Shown here one piece after another: positions 9,906 to 20,091 of a stretch of 64,000 nucleotides of DNA. Within the stretch, counting starts at the first letter, position 1; every line of letters starts with the position of its first letter. The position numbers were made by a program, and so were the translations under genes. The notes beneath the pieces are model-generated. The model did not search any database. It was not told the origin of the DNA and worked only from the letters and a program-made list of their open reading frames with translations. The stretch is from Miscanthus floridulus (lineage: Eukaryota > Streptophyta > Magnoliopsida > Poales > Poaceae), in assembly GCF_019320115.1 (NCBI RefSeq), contig NC_089589.1, positions 24,185,273-24,249,272 of the forward strand, written 5' to 3'.

Positions 9906-12900
9906 ATGAGTCGGCATTGGATGTACAATGCTGATCGTCGCTCCCAAGAGTTCATGGACGGCGTGCATTCTTTGTTACGTACGGCTGAGGCAAACAAACG
10001 CGATGGTTTCATATGCTGCCCATGTGCCGTATGTAAGAATACGATGGAATATGCTAACTCAAAGACTCTTCATTCACACTTGTTCAAGTCGGGTTTCATG
10101 CCAAACTATATTTGTTGGACGAAGCACGGAGAAACCGGAGTTGTAATGGAAGAAGGTGAAGAAGAACAATAGGGCGATGATGACATTTTTGCCGAATATG
10201 GTGCCTTCAATGATACTGCAATGGGAGAAGCTGAAGAAGAGGTGGGGGCAAAGGAGAAGCCCGCTGAAGAAGAGGTGGGGGCAGAGGAGAAGCCCGCTGA
10301 AGAAGAGGTAGGGGCAGAGGAGGAGCCCGCTGACAATCTTGGTCAGGCCATTTGTGACGCACAAAGAGAATGCGAAAGTGAAAAGGAGAAGATCAAGTTC
10401 GACCGCATGCTAGAGGATCACAAGAAATTGCTATACCCAACTTGTGATGCGGGGCAGAAAAAGTTAGGTACCACATTGGAATTATTGCAATGGAAGGCAA
10501 AGAATGGTGTATCTGACAAGGGATTCGCGGAGTTACTAAAAATCCAAAAGAAGATGCTTCCGAAGGATAACGAATTGCCCAGCACCACGTACGAAGCAAA
10601 ACAGGTAGTCTGCCCTTTAGGATTAGAAATTCAGAAGATACATGCATGTCCTAATGACTGCATCCTCTACCGTGGCACGGAGTACGAGAAGTTGGATGCA
10701 TGCCCTGTATGTCACGCGTCGCGGTATAAGATCAGGCGAGCTGACCCTGGTGATGTTGAGGGCGAACGTCCCAAGAAGAAAATCTCTGCCAAGGTTATGT
10801 GGTATGCTCTTATAATACCACGCTTGAAACATCTTTTTAGAAACAGAGACCATGCAAAGTTGTTGCGATGGCACAAAGAAGACCGTAAGGTAGACAATAT
10901 ATTGAGACACCCTGCTGATGGGTCCCAGTGGAGAGCAATCGATAGAGAATTCCCCGAGTTTGCAAGTGATGCAAGAAACTTAAGGTTTGCTTTAAGTACG
11001 GATGGTATGAATCCTTTCGGGGAGCAGAGTAGTAGTCACAGCACTTGGCCTGTTACACTATGTATCTACAACCTTCCTTCCTGGTTATGCATGAAGCGTA
11101 AGTTTATTATGATGCCGGTGCTCATCCAAGGCCCAAAGCAACCTGGCAACGACATCGATGTGTACCTGAGGCCACTAGTTGAAGAACTTCTACTTTTGTG
11201 GAACAAGCCAGGTGTACACGTGTGGGATGAGCACAAGCAGGAGCACTTTGACCTGCGAGCATTGTTGTTCGTAACAATCAATGATTGGCTAGCTCTAAGT
11301 AATCTTTCAGGACAATCAAACAAGGGATATAATGCATGCACGCACTGTTTCGATGACATGAAAGGTATATTCTTGAAAAAGTATCACAAGGTCGTGTACC
11401 TTGGGCATCGATGATTTCTTCCTGCAAATCACCCCGTAAGAAAGAAAGGCAAGCATTTTAAAGGTAAGGCAGACCACCAAACCAAGCCTCGCAACCGAAC
11501 TAGTGAGGACGTCCTCGATATGGTCAATGTTGTGAAAGTAATATTTGGAAAGGGACCTGGCAGCCAACCTGTTTCGAAGGACGCCAATGGTCATGCACCC
11601 ATGTGGAAGAAGAAGTCCATATTTTGGGAGCTACCCTATTGGCAAGTCCTAGAGGTCCGCAGCACGATCGACATGATGCATCTGATGAATAATCTTTGTG
11701 TGAACCTGCTAGGCTTCATGGGCGTGTATGGGAAGCCTAAGGACACAATTGAAGCACGATAGGACCTGCGGTGTTTGAAAGAACGAGACAACCTGCATCC
11801 AGAGAAGACAGATGATGGACGCCAGTACTTAAGTCCTGCCAGCTACACTCTTAGCAAAGAAGAGAAGGACAGCTTGTTTGAATGCCTAGATAGCATTAAG
11901 GTACCGTCTAGATTCTCCTCGAATATAAAGGGTATAATAAATGTGCCAGAGAAGAAATTTGGACACTTAAAGTCCCATGACTGCCACGTGCTCATGACTC
12001 AATTGCTTCCAGTTGCATTAAGAGGAATTCTACCGCCAAATGTACGTCTAGCCACCGTGAAGCTATGTGCATTCCTCAATGTAATTTCTCAGAAGGCAAT
12101 CGATCCAACGGATCTAGCAAAACTACAGAATGATGTGGTTCAATGTCTTGTCAGCTTTGAGTTGGTGTTCCCTCCTTCTTTCTTTGATATCATGACACAC
12201 CTCCTAGTTCATCTGGTCAAGGAGATTACTATTCTCGGTCCTGTGTTCCTACACAACATGTTCCCCTTTGAGAGGTTTATGGGAATCCTGAAGAAATATG
12301 TTCACAACCGTGCTCGGCCAGAAGGAAGCATCACCAAGGGCTACGGAACAGAGGAGGTCATTGAGTTCTGTGTTGACTTCATTCCCGATATTAACCTGAT
12401 TGGTGTTCCTGAATCGTGACACGAGGGGAGACTAAGTGGAAAGGGGACACTAGAGAAGAAAACATATATTGGTAAGGGTGATGATTATTTCAATAAAGCA
12501 CACTACACAGTTCTACAGAACTCCTCCTTGGTAGATCCGTATATCGAGACACACAAGAACCTCCTCCGATCTGAGTTCTCAGGGAATTCTGAAGCATGGA
12601 TTACGCGTCAGCACATGGAAACTTTCAGCGACTGGTTGCGAAAAGAATGTCAGGGTGATGAGAGTATTGATGAGGAGCTGTATTTGTTGGCTAGGCAGCC
12701 ATCGTGGCATATCCTCACATACAAAGGGTACGAGATAAATGGGAATATATTTTACACAGTAGCACAAGATAAAAGGAGCACCAACCGGAACAGTGGTGTC
12801 TGCATAGATGCCACCGACCCTAGTGGGAACAAGCAAACATACTATGGCCGCATAGAGGAGATATGGGAACTAGACTATGCATCTCATTTTAAGATACCTT

Positions 12901-13217
12901 TGTTCAAGTGCCAGTGGGTAAAGACGACTGGAGGCGGCGTAGCAGTCGACAACCAGTATGGAATGACAACAGTGGACCTCAACAATATTGGGTACAAAGG
13001 CGAACCGTTTGTCCTTGAGAAGGATGTGACTCAGGTGTTCTATGTCAAGGACATGTCTACAAAACCGAAGAGAGGGAAAAACGGCAACCACCCAATCAAT
13101 GATGAGCCAAAGCGTCACATAGTTCTTTCAGGAAAAAGAAACATCGTCGGAATCGAAGACAAGTCAGACATGTCAGAAGATATGAAAAGGATGACCGAAT
13201 TTCACCCTTCACAGTGA
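9906..13217 (+). pseudogene. TNP2-type CACTA transposase, four in-frame stops
   Basis: One frame holds from 9906 to 13217 (about 1,100 codons) and contains the full TNP2 layout. A Transpos_assoc finger at residues about 1-75 has the pattern CCPCAVC. A Glu-rich spacer with three 11-residue EEEVGAKEKPA-like repeats follows, and then the Transposase_21 catalytic region, with DGMNPF and TINDW. DUF4218 (around ERFMGILKKYVHNRARPEGSI) and DUF4216 (around YYGRIEEIWELDY) complete it. The frame is never shifted but is stopped at 10170-10172, 11412-11414, 11760-11762 and 12417-12419. The right-arm copy has Leu and Arg codons at the first two. An AG splice acceptor directly precedes the ATG at 9906. The enzyme would cut the element ends; this copy cannot make it full length. 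Confidence 0.9.
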
Positions 13218-13825
13218 ACAAAGATCCTAGCATCCAACTAAACGATGAGGACACTCCATGGTTACGGCGCGATCATAACCAAGGGACATACGTCAAGAAG
13301 AAGTTCATTACTGTGCCCGCTTGATATATATTGATGTTCAATAGTGTGTATTAGAGATATTATGTAATAATTGTGAATTTATGTTTGATGTTGAATTATG
13401 TCACGTTGAAATGATGTGAAAACAAATTTATGTTTGATGTTGGGATTATGTCACGTTGAAATGATGTGAAAACAAATTTATGTTTGATGGTGGGATTATG
13501 TCACGTTCAAATGATGTGAAAACAAATTTCCAGTCGAAACACAAGAGTTTTTCTGAATTTAATTAAACACTATATTTTTGCATTATCGAAATAGTAATTT
13601 AAACACTATATTGTATTTTAAAACTTGTTAAAAAAATTAAAACTTTAGGTCACATAATTTTCCTATGTGCAATAAAGCAAAATAGAATCTATATTTTGTT
13701 TAAATATTTTTATGTCTTTTATTTAATTTTCTGTGCAATTAACTATCCTTTTATCATTTGTGTAAAAAGAAATATATTAAAATCCTAATGAATTGGCGGG
13801 CAGCGAAACTGCAGTTCGGCTGCCC
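13218..13825. other. TNP2 3' flank with three 50-bp tandem repeats
   Basis: AT-rich DNA. Between about 13378 and 13530 a unit of 49-50 bp (ATGTTTGATGTTGGGATTATG and onward) is repeated three times with few changes. No gene. This should include the terminator of the TNP2 transcript. Confidence 0.6.
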
Positions 13826-13973
13826 GCCAAAAACCTTTAGTCCCGGGCGCCACCACCAGCCGGGACTAAAGGTGTGACCTTTAGTCCCGGGCGTTAACAG
13901 GGCCCGGGAATAAAGGGCCTTTAGTCCCGGCTGGTGGTGGCGCCCGGGACTAAAGGTCCTCTCCCTTATATAG
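13826..13973 (+). promoter_or_regulatory. Internal subterminal-type repeats plus TATA before TNPA
   Basis: Inverted pairs of CCTTTAGTCCCGG and CCGGGACTAAAGG, now with GGCGCCACCACCAGC between them, form a second cluster deep inside the element. They are followed within about 15 bases by TTATATAG (13966-13973) and a CT-rich leader. This is the same plan as the left-end promoter, so it probably drives the TNPA-like gene under the same feedback. Confidence 0.6.
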
Positions 13974-14546
13974 CCTCTGCGCCCGCCCCGGCCCCTCTTC
14001 TTCCTCCTCCCCACTGCCGAGCCAAGCCCTAACAGACCTGCCGCCGCTCGTCCGATCCGCCGCCGACGCCACACCTCGCGAGCACCTGCACGCGCACCGG
14101 CGCCCTGACGTTGCACACCCTGACTAAGCGCGCTCGCCGACGCGCCGCCCCCCGACCACCCCGGCTCATCCCCGCTCCACTGCGGCCGGCCCTGCTCTGT
14201 CGCGGCCGGCCCCGCCACGCGGACTGGTGCCCTGCCCCCTGAATCGCCGGATTGGAGGAGAGGAGGAGCAGGGCAGTAGAGGAGAGAAGGGAGGTGGAGG
14301 AGAGAAGGGAGAAGGAAGAAGGAGAAGGGAGGAGAAGGAGAAGGAAGAAGGAAGAAGAAGGGAGGAGGATGGAGAAGGGAGGAGGAGGAGCCTCGGCCGC
14401 CGGCCACGCCCCTCGCCGCCTCGTCATCACCGTCTCCGGATGCCCATCACCGCCAACCCTACGTACGTCGATCGTCACCGCCGACCCCTACGTACGTCGA
14501 TATGTGTTTGTATGTGATATATGCAGAGGAACGCCTTGTTGTGTTG

Positions 14547-15240
14547 TATGCAGAGCAACGCCGTCGTTGCGGAGCAACGCCGTCGTTGTGTTGTATGCGG
14601 AGCAACGCCGCTTCGTTGTGTTGTATGCGGAGCAATGCCGCCTCGTTGTGTTGTATGCGGAGCAACGCCGCCTTGTTGTGTTGTATGTGGAGCAACGTCG
14701 CCCCGTTGTTGTATATGTGGAGCAACGCCGCATCATTGTTGTATATGCGCAACAACGCCGCCCCGTTGTTGTATACCCTAGCGAGAACGACGATTCGCCC
14801 TAGTGAGAACGACGATTTGCCCTAGCGAGAACGACGAATTTGCCCTAGCGAGAACGACGAATTCGCCCTGTCGTTCTCACTAGAGCGAATTGTCGTTCTC
14901 GCTAGGGCGAATTCGTCGTTCTCGCTAGGGCAAATTCGTCGTTTATATGACTTGTTTACATATATGACTTGTTTATATATATGACTTGTTTATATGACTT
15001 GTTTACATATATGACTTGTTTACATATATGACTTGTTGACATATATGATTGTTTACATATATGACTTGTTTATATATATGACTTGTTTATATATGTGACT
15101 TAGATTTATTTTGTTTATGACTTATTGTACATATATGACTTGTTTACATATATGACTTGTTTATATATATGTGACTTAGATAAATTTGTATATGACTTAT
15201 TGTATATATATGACTTGTTTATATATGTGACTTAAATTTT
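14547..15240 (+). repeat. Three successive minisatellites in the TNPA leader
   Basis: About 14547-14773 carries a 30-bp unit (CGTTGTGTTGTATGCGGAGC and onward) in at least six copies. Bases 14774-14943 carry a 21-23 bp unit built on CCCTAGCGAGAACGACGAAT, which reverses orientation near 14870 and so makes a foldback. Bases 14944-15240 repeat TATATGACTTGTTTACATA. All lie between the internal promoter and the TNPA start, in leader or intron sequence. The 14252-14803 frame (183 codons) through the first unit is a consequence of the 30-bp (10-codon) period. Confidence 0.8.
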
Positions 15241-15256
15241 GTTAAATTTGTTAGAT

Positions 15257-17911
15257 ATGGCTGCCCCGGGAGACAACATAGAGGAAGAAATGATGAATAT
15301 TATTGCCAATGCTGGTGAGCAGGATGTTGATGACGAAGTCAATACCTAGCTCTTGAAAATGAGCAAGAAAATGTTTTGCAAGAAAATATAGGCGAGGTAT
15401 ATATACTAAATATATATTATATGTGAATATTGTATATATTTCTGTGTACAAAAGATATTTATTTATTATTTTTTTTATATGTAGCCCTCTGGATCGACGA
15501 TCACAACGGCGAAGAGCAAAAATGTTCGAGGACCGAAGAAACCACTGGAGGGCCGGTACATAATATCAGAATTCAACATCGAGACAAGCGAACCACTTGG
15601 TCCACATAAAAGAAAATTCATGGAACACTGTGGGTACCTTGTAAGGGATAGAATTTCGATCAGTATCCATGAATGGAAGAAAAAGATCAATGAGCCTGAT
15701 GTTAGTTTTGTCTCTGATGTTGACAAGAATTTGCTCTGGAATGATATCCTTGCCCATTTCACGTTGCAAGCGGATGATTATGATGATATCAACGATGATG
15801 AATTGAAGGAGCTAGTTCGATCGTGAGCTATGAAGAAGATGGCCACACAATTCTAGACTTGGAAGAAACACCTATACAACACATACATCAAGAAGAACGA
15901 AACACCAAATTTCAATACTGCTATAGGCCCGATCTCGAAACAGAGGCCCTATTGGAATGATTTCGTAGAGTAGAAGACATCAGCAGAGGGTGAGGCACGG
16001 GTGAGAAGGAACCAAGAGAATGCCCAAAAAAAGGTATACCACCATGACATGGGATCAGGTGGCTACGATACTGCCATTCCGAAGTGGCAAAAAATGGAAG
16101 CGGACATTATTGCCAAGGGGATCGAACCAGAATCAGCCAAGTGGCCCCCATGCTCGAAGAATTGGTTTTTCGGTCATAGGGGAAGACTCAACCCACAGAC
16201 CGGCCTGGCAGTGTATGGGCAAAAACTCGAAACAGTAGCACGCCGATTGGCTTTTGCTATAGAAGCTAAAGAGATTGGTGTGTTCAAGCCCAATAGAGAG
16301 AAGGATGAGCTGACGTATGTCATCGGGACTGCTGAACACACTGGCCGAACCAGAGGCTTAGGACGCAACACTCCATGGGTTCATGGTTTCCCTAATGATA
16401 GGGAAACCTACCGAAGCCGCTAGAGAAGCAAGGAGGAGCAAGCAGCGCGGGTGACAATGTTGGAGGAAATGGTGCTTAAAGCAAAGGAACGAGAAAAAGC
16501 AATGGAAGCAAGAATGTAGGAAGAAATCAAAAAGCAAGTGCAGATAGCAATGAGTGCCCAGAGGCAGGCATCAAAGCCAGGAATGAATGTTAATATTAGC
16601 CCCCTGGTCAGTTGAAAAGCAGCTGCACTTCCACTGAGCTGCCAAAGCAAGATGATGCAGCGCTGCGCTTCCCCGTGGATGATGTCACTACTCCAATGAC
16701 ATCAATTGAGCTACATGTTCCAAGGGGGAATGACACAATCAAGGTCGCTGTCGGTGTTTTTACTCCTCCAGACTGTACCAAGACACCAAGAATCCATGGG
16801 GCACCAATACAACCTGGATATGCTAGGGTCGTAGTGGATAAAGTGAGCAAAGGTTATGAGGATCTAGCTCTTGACATTCCTGGAGGTGATGGAGAGAAGA
16901 CTCTAGGAGAAGCAGAGAAGGCATATATACTATGGCGCAAGCGCTACATCATTATCCCTGGGGCATCTGCTCCACCGCTAGTAGACATTAGGTGCGGACA
17001 AAAGTTAACAAAACAATTTTTTGATAATTTTCTATGGGCATGACTAATAATAAGCATTTACTTATATCTCATTGTTTTTTGTACTCACAAAGCAGGGCCT
17101 CCGCCAACCAAAGTCCAGCTGTTGCTTCTCCCGACCATCATAGTGCTCAGGGCAATGATGATGCCTTCGAAGGCACGGCTGCATCCCCATCATATCCAAC
17201 TCCTCCGCCGCCTCCAAGGAAGTCCACAACTCCTCCGCCGAGGTCTCCAACGCCTCCGCCACCTCCAAAGTCTACACTGCCTCCAAGGCGGTCTCCAACG
17301 CCTCCCCCGCCTCCAAGGAAGCCTGCCCCTAAGAGGTTCGCCCCACAAACAAAGCCGTTGCCCTGCCCGCCGGCAAAGAAGCAGAAAGCAAATACTCCTC
17401 CAGTTATTCCCCAAAAACTATCTTATGAGAAAAGTGAACAGGAATTAAAGGATGCAGTACAAAAAGAAGTGACATATTTCTTTGAAGGTGCAAAATAGGC
17501 ACGACGAGCGAGGGAGAACCCAGAGCCATCATACTTCTTCCTACCTTCAGATCAGCTAAGAAAGAAGTTGGAACAAAAAAAATGGGATCCTCTTAAGAGT
17601 GCCGCGAAACAACCGATATCGGACTATGACCGCTCTCTCACCAAGTCATATGAGGCGGCGCAAAAAAAAGAAGAGAGTAGGGAAAGGTGTTGCACAACTC
17701 GGACAACAATCGCAATAATCAATCCCCCCCCTTGTCGTTCCTAACGAATATGGTTCAAACTTAAACTTAGTGGCGGAGGTAGGCGGCTATGAGTCGTTTC
17801 TTTGGTTTTATGAGGAAACTGGTTTGAACCTTGCCGAAGTGCTCGCTGAAGGACCATCTGCTCCGGAAGTGGATCCTTACAAGAAATTTGTACCAGGCCA
17901 GAGTCTACAAG
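15257..17911 (+). pseudogene. TNPA-like (Transposase_24, Ptta/En/Spm) gene, decayed and 3'-truncated
   Basis: The ATG at 15257 opens an acidic exon, with a one-base frame break near 15347, and ends at a GTATAT donor at 15397; the next exon starts at 15485. It carries the plant En/Spm Transposase_24 region: WPPCSKNWFFGHRGRLNP at about 16141-16194 and an Arg/Lys-rich coiled segment near 16430-16600. After an acceptor at 17092-17095 comes a Pro-rich tract (PPPPRK repeats, 17195-17340) and a final segment ending DPYKKFVPGQSLQEM at about 17910. In-frame stops occur at several places, including 15823-15825 and after 16421. The family binds subterminal repeats. The 3' end is replaced exactly at the right-arm junction, so the gene has lost its normal stop and terminator and reads into antisense TNP2. 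Confidence 0.8.
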
Positions 17912-19470
17912 AAATGCTTGCCTTTCTTTCTTACGGGGTGATTTGCAGGAAGAAATCGTCGATGCCCAAGGTACACGACCTTGCGACACTTTTTCAAGAA
18001 TATACCTTTCATGTCACCAAAACAGTGCGTGCATGCATTATATCCCTTGTTTGATTGTCCTGAAAGATTACTTAGAGCTGGCCAATCATTGATTGTTATG
18101 AACAACAATGCTCGCAGGTCAAAGTGCTCCTGCTTGTGCTCATCCCACACGCGTACACCTGGCTTGTTCCACAAAAGTAGAAGTTCTTCAACTAGTGGCC
18201 TCAGGTACACATCGATGTCGTTGCCAGGTTGCTTTGGGCCTTGGATGAGCACCGACATCATAATAAACTTACGCTTCATGCATAACCAGGGAGAAAGGTT
18301 GTAGATACATAGAGTAACAGGCCAAGTGCTGTGACTACTGCTCTGCTCCCTGAAAGGATTCATACCATCCATACTTAAAGCAAATCTTAAGTTTCTTGCG
18401 TCACTTGCAAACTCGGGGAATTCTCTATCGATTGCTCTCCACTGGGACCCATCAGCAGGGTGTCTCAAAATATTGTCTACCTTACGGTCTTCTTTGTGCC
18501 ATCGCAACAACTTTGCATGGTCTCTGTTTCTAAAAAGACGTTTCAAGCATGGTATTATAGGAGCATACCACATAACCTTGGCAGGGATTTTCTTCTTGGG
18601 ACGTTCGCCCTCAACATCACCAGGGTCATCTCGCCTGATCTTATACCGCGACGCGTGACATACAGGGCATGCATCCAACTTCTCGTGCTCCGTGCCACGG
18701 TAGAGGATGCAGTCATTAGGACATGCATGTATCTTCTGGATTTCTAATCCTAAAGGGCAGATTACCTGTTTTGCTTCGTACGTAGTGCTGGGCAATTCGT
18801 TATCCTTCGGAAGCATCTTCTTTTGGATTTTTAGTAACTCGGCGAATCCCTTGTCAGATACACCATTCTTTGCCTTCCATTGCAGCAATTCCAATGTGGT
18901 ACCTAACTTTTTCTGCCCCGCGTCACAAGTTGGGTATAGCAATTTCTTGTGATCCTCTAGCATGCGGTCGAACTTGATCTTCTCCTTTTCACTTTCGCAT
19001 TCCCTTTGTGCGTCACGAATGGCCTGACCAAGATTGTCAGCGGGCTCCTCCTCTGCCCCTACCTCTTCTTCAGCGGGCTTCTCCTCTACCCCCACTTCTT
19101 CTTCAGCGGGTTTCTCCTTTGCCCCCACCTCTTCTTCAGCTTTCCCCATTGCAGTATCATTGAAGACACCATATTCAGCAAAAATGTCATCATCGCCCAA
19201 TTGTTCTTCTTCACCTTCTTCCATTACAACTCCGGTTTCTCCGTGCTTCGTCCAACAAATATAGTTTGGCATGAAACCCGACTTGAACAAGTGTGAATGA
19301 AGAGTCTTTGAGTTAGCATATTCCATCGTATTCTTACATACGGCACATGGGCAGCACAAGAAACCATCGCGTTTGTTTGCCTCGGCCGCACGTAACAAAG
19401 AATGCACGCCGTCCATGAACTCTTGGGAGCGACGATCAGCATTGTACATCCAATGCCGACTCATCTGCAT
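17905..19470 (-). CDS. TNP2 transposase N-terminal half, intact frame, right copy
   Basis: 521 codons read leftwards without a stop. It is the inverted duplicate of the first half of the left TNP2 gene. It keeps the Transpos_assoc finger, the Glu-rich repeats, and the catalytic-region motifs DGMNPF and TINDWPALSN, where the left copy has TINDWLALSN. The frame enters foreign (antisense TNPA) DNA after GKHF and stops two codons later, so DUF4218, DUF4216 and the last part of the catalytic region are absent. It could not be an active enzyme alone. A dominant-negative or RNA role is conceivable but unproven. The first ATG after the splice acceptor is at 19464. Confidence 0.85.
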   Translation of the reverse strand: MQMSRHWMYNADRRSQEFMDGVHSLLRAAEANKRDGFLCCPCAVCKNTMEYANSKTLHSHLFKSGFMPNYICWTKHGETGVVMEEGEEEQLGDDDIFAEYGVFNDTAMGKAEEEVGAKEKPAEEEVGVEEKPAEEEVGAEEEPADNLGQAIRDAQRECESEKEKIKFDRMLEDHKKLLYPTCDAGQKKLGTTLELLQWKAKNGVSDKGFAELLKIQKKMLPKDNELPSTTYEAKQVICPLGLEIQKIHACPNDCILYRGTEHEKLDACPVCHASRYKIRRDDPGDVEGERPKKKIPAKVMWYAPIIPCLKRLFRNRDHAKLLRWHKEDRKVDNILRHPADGSQWRAIDREFPEFASDARNLRFALSMDGMNPFREQSSSHSTWPVTLCIYNLSPWLCMKRKFIMMSVLIQGPKQPGNDIDVYLRPLVEELLLLWNKPGVRVWDEHKQEHFDLRALLFITINDWPALSNLSGQSNKGYNACTHCFGDMKGIFLKKCRKVVYLGHRRFLPANHPVRKKGKHFL

Positions 19471-19552
19471 TACATGACATAAATACCGTATTAAAACCTA
19501 GAACATAATTAGTTAATTATACAACATGCATACCACCACAAAAGCTATAAAT

Positions 19553-20082
19553 TTAAGAAAGCCTCGCTACAATGTAGACAATTCCAACTACCAGTAAAAA
19601 CACTAAAGCTAAAATGCACTTCAGCAGCACAAGGATTTCACGACCAATCCCAACTAAAACAGACAGATCCCCCGTTTGTTCAACATCTTTGGGCTTCTTT
19701 GGCTGGATCACTGCCTCATTAGCCGCCATATCTGCCTGTTGTGCAAGATATTTTTGCACGAGTTCAACATACTCTTCCTCCCAGTAGAAGTCTGAACATC
19801 TAGTGCCATCCCACTGAAATTAAAATAGAAAATTAGAACTTTAATCACAACCATCATGAAAATAGGTATAAACTAACCATAGTCATTAAATACGATAAAA
19901 TAACTCACATTGCGATCCGGACACTTGTAGAAAATGCGACCCTTGTTGGGACCCTCCTTCACTCGGTACTCCATCACAATCTTCGTCTCATCACAATACT
20001 TGCCGCATGCAATGAGTGGGAGGCCCGACCTAAGTCGCTTTGGAAACCCATGAGAGGCCGAGGACCCGGAAGCAGTTGTCAT
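19553..20082 (-). CDS. zf-GRF protein with C-terminal membrane segment, right copy
   Basis: Two exons on the minus strand, 20082-19909 and 19813-19553, give about 144 residues. This copy retains the more family-like GRF residues (GPNKGRIFYKCPDRN, then RCSDFYW), one codon shorter than the left copy. The C-terminus has the same single hydrophobic helix. Splice sites are intact (GTGAGT and TTTCAG), so this copy may be the functional one. It lies between a duplicated leader and the truncated TNP2 frame. Confidence 0.7.
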
Positions 20083-20091
20083 CTACTCTCT

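Larger units (their letters stand above)
8503..11458 (+). repeat. Left arm of giant inverted repeat
   Basis: This 2.96 kb arm runs from the CACTA terminus through promoter, zf-GRF gene and the first 518 codons of TNP2. It pairs with the inverse of 17912-21937. The similarity ends abruptly at AAGCATTT (11451-11458) in the middle of the TNP2 frame. Confidence 0.93.

Noticed and set aside
14252..14803. A 183-codon frame before the TNPA gene
   Set aside because: Produced by GA-rich DNA and a 30-bp tandem repeat whose period is a multiple of three.
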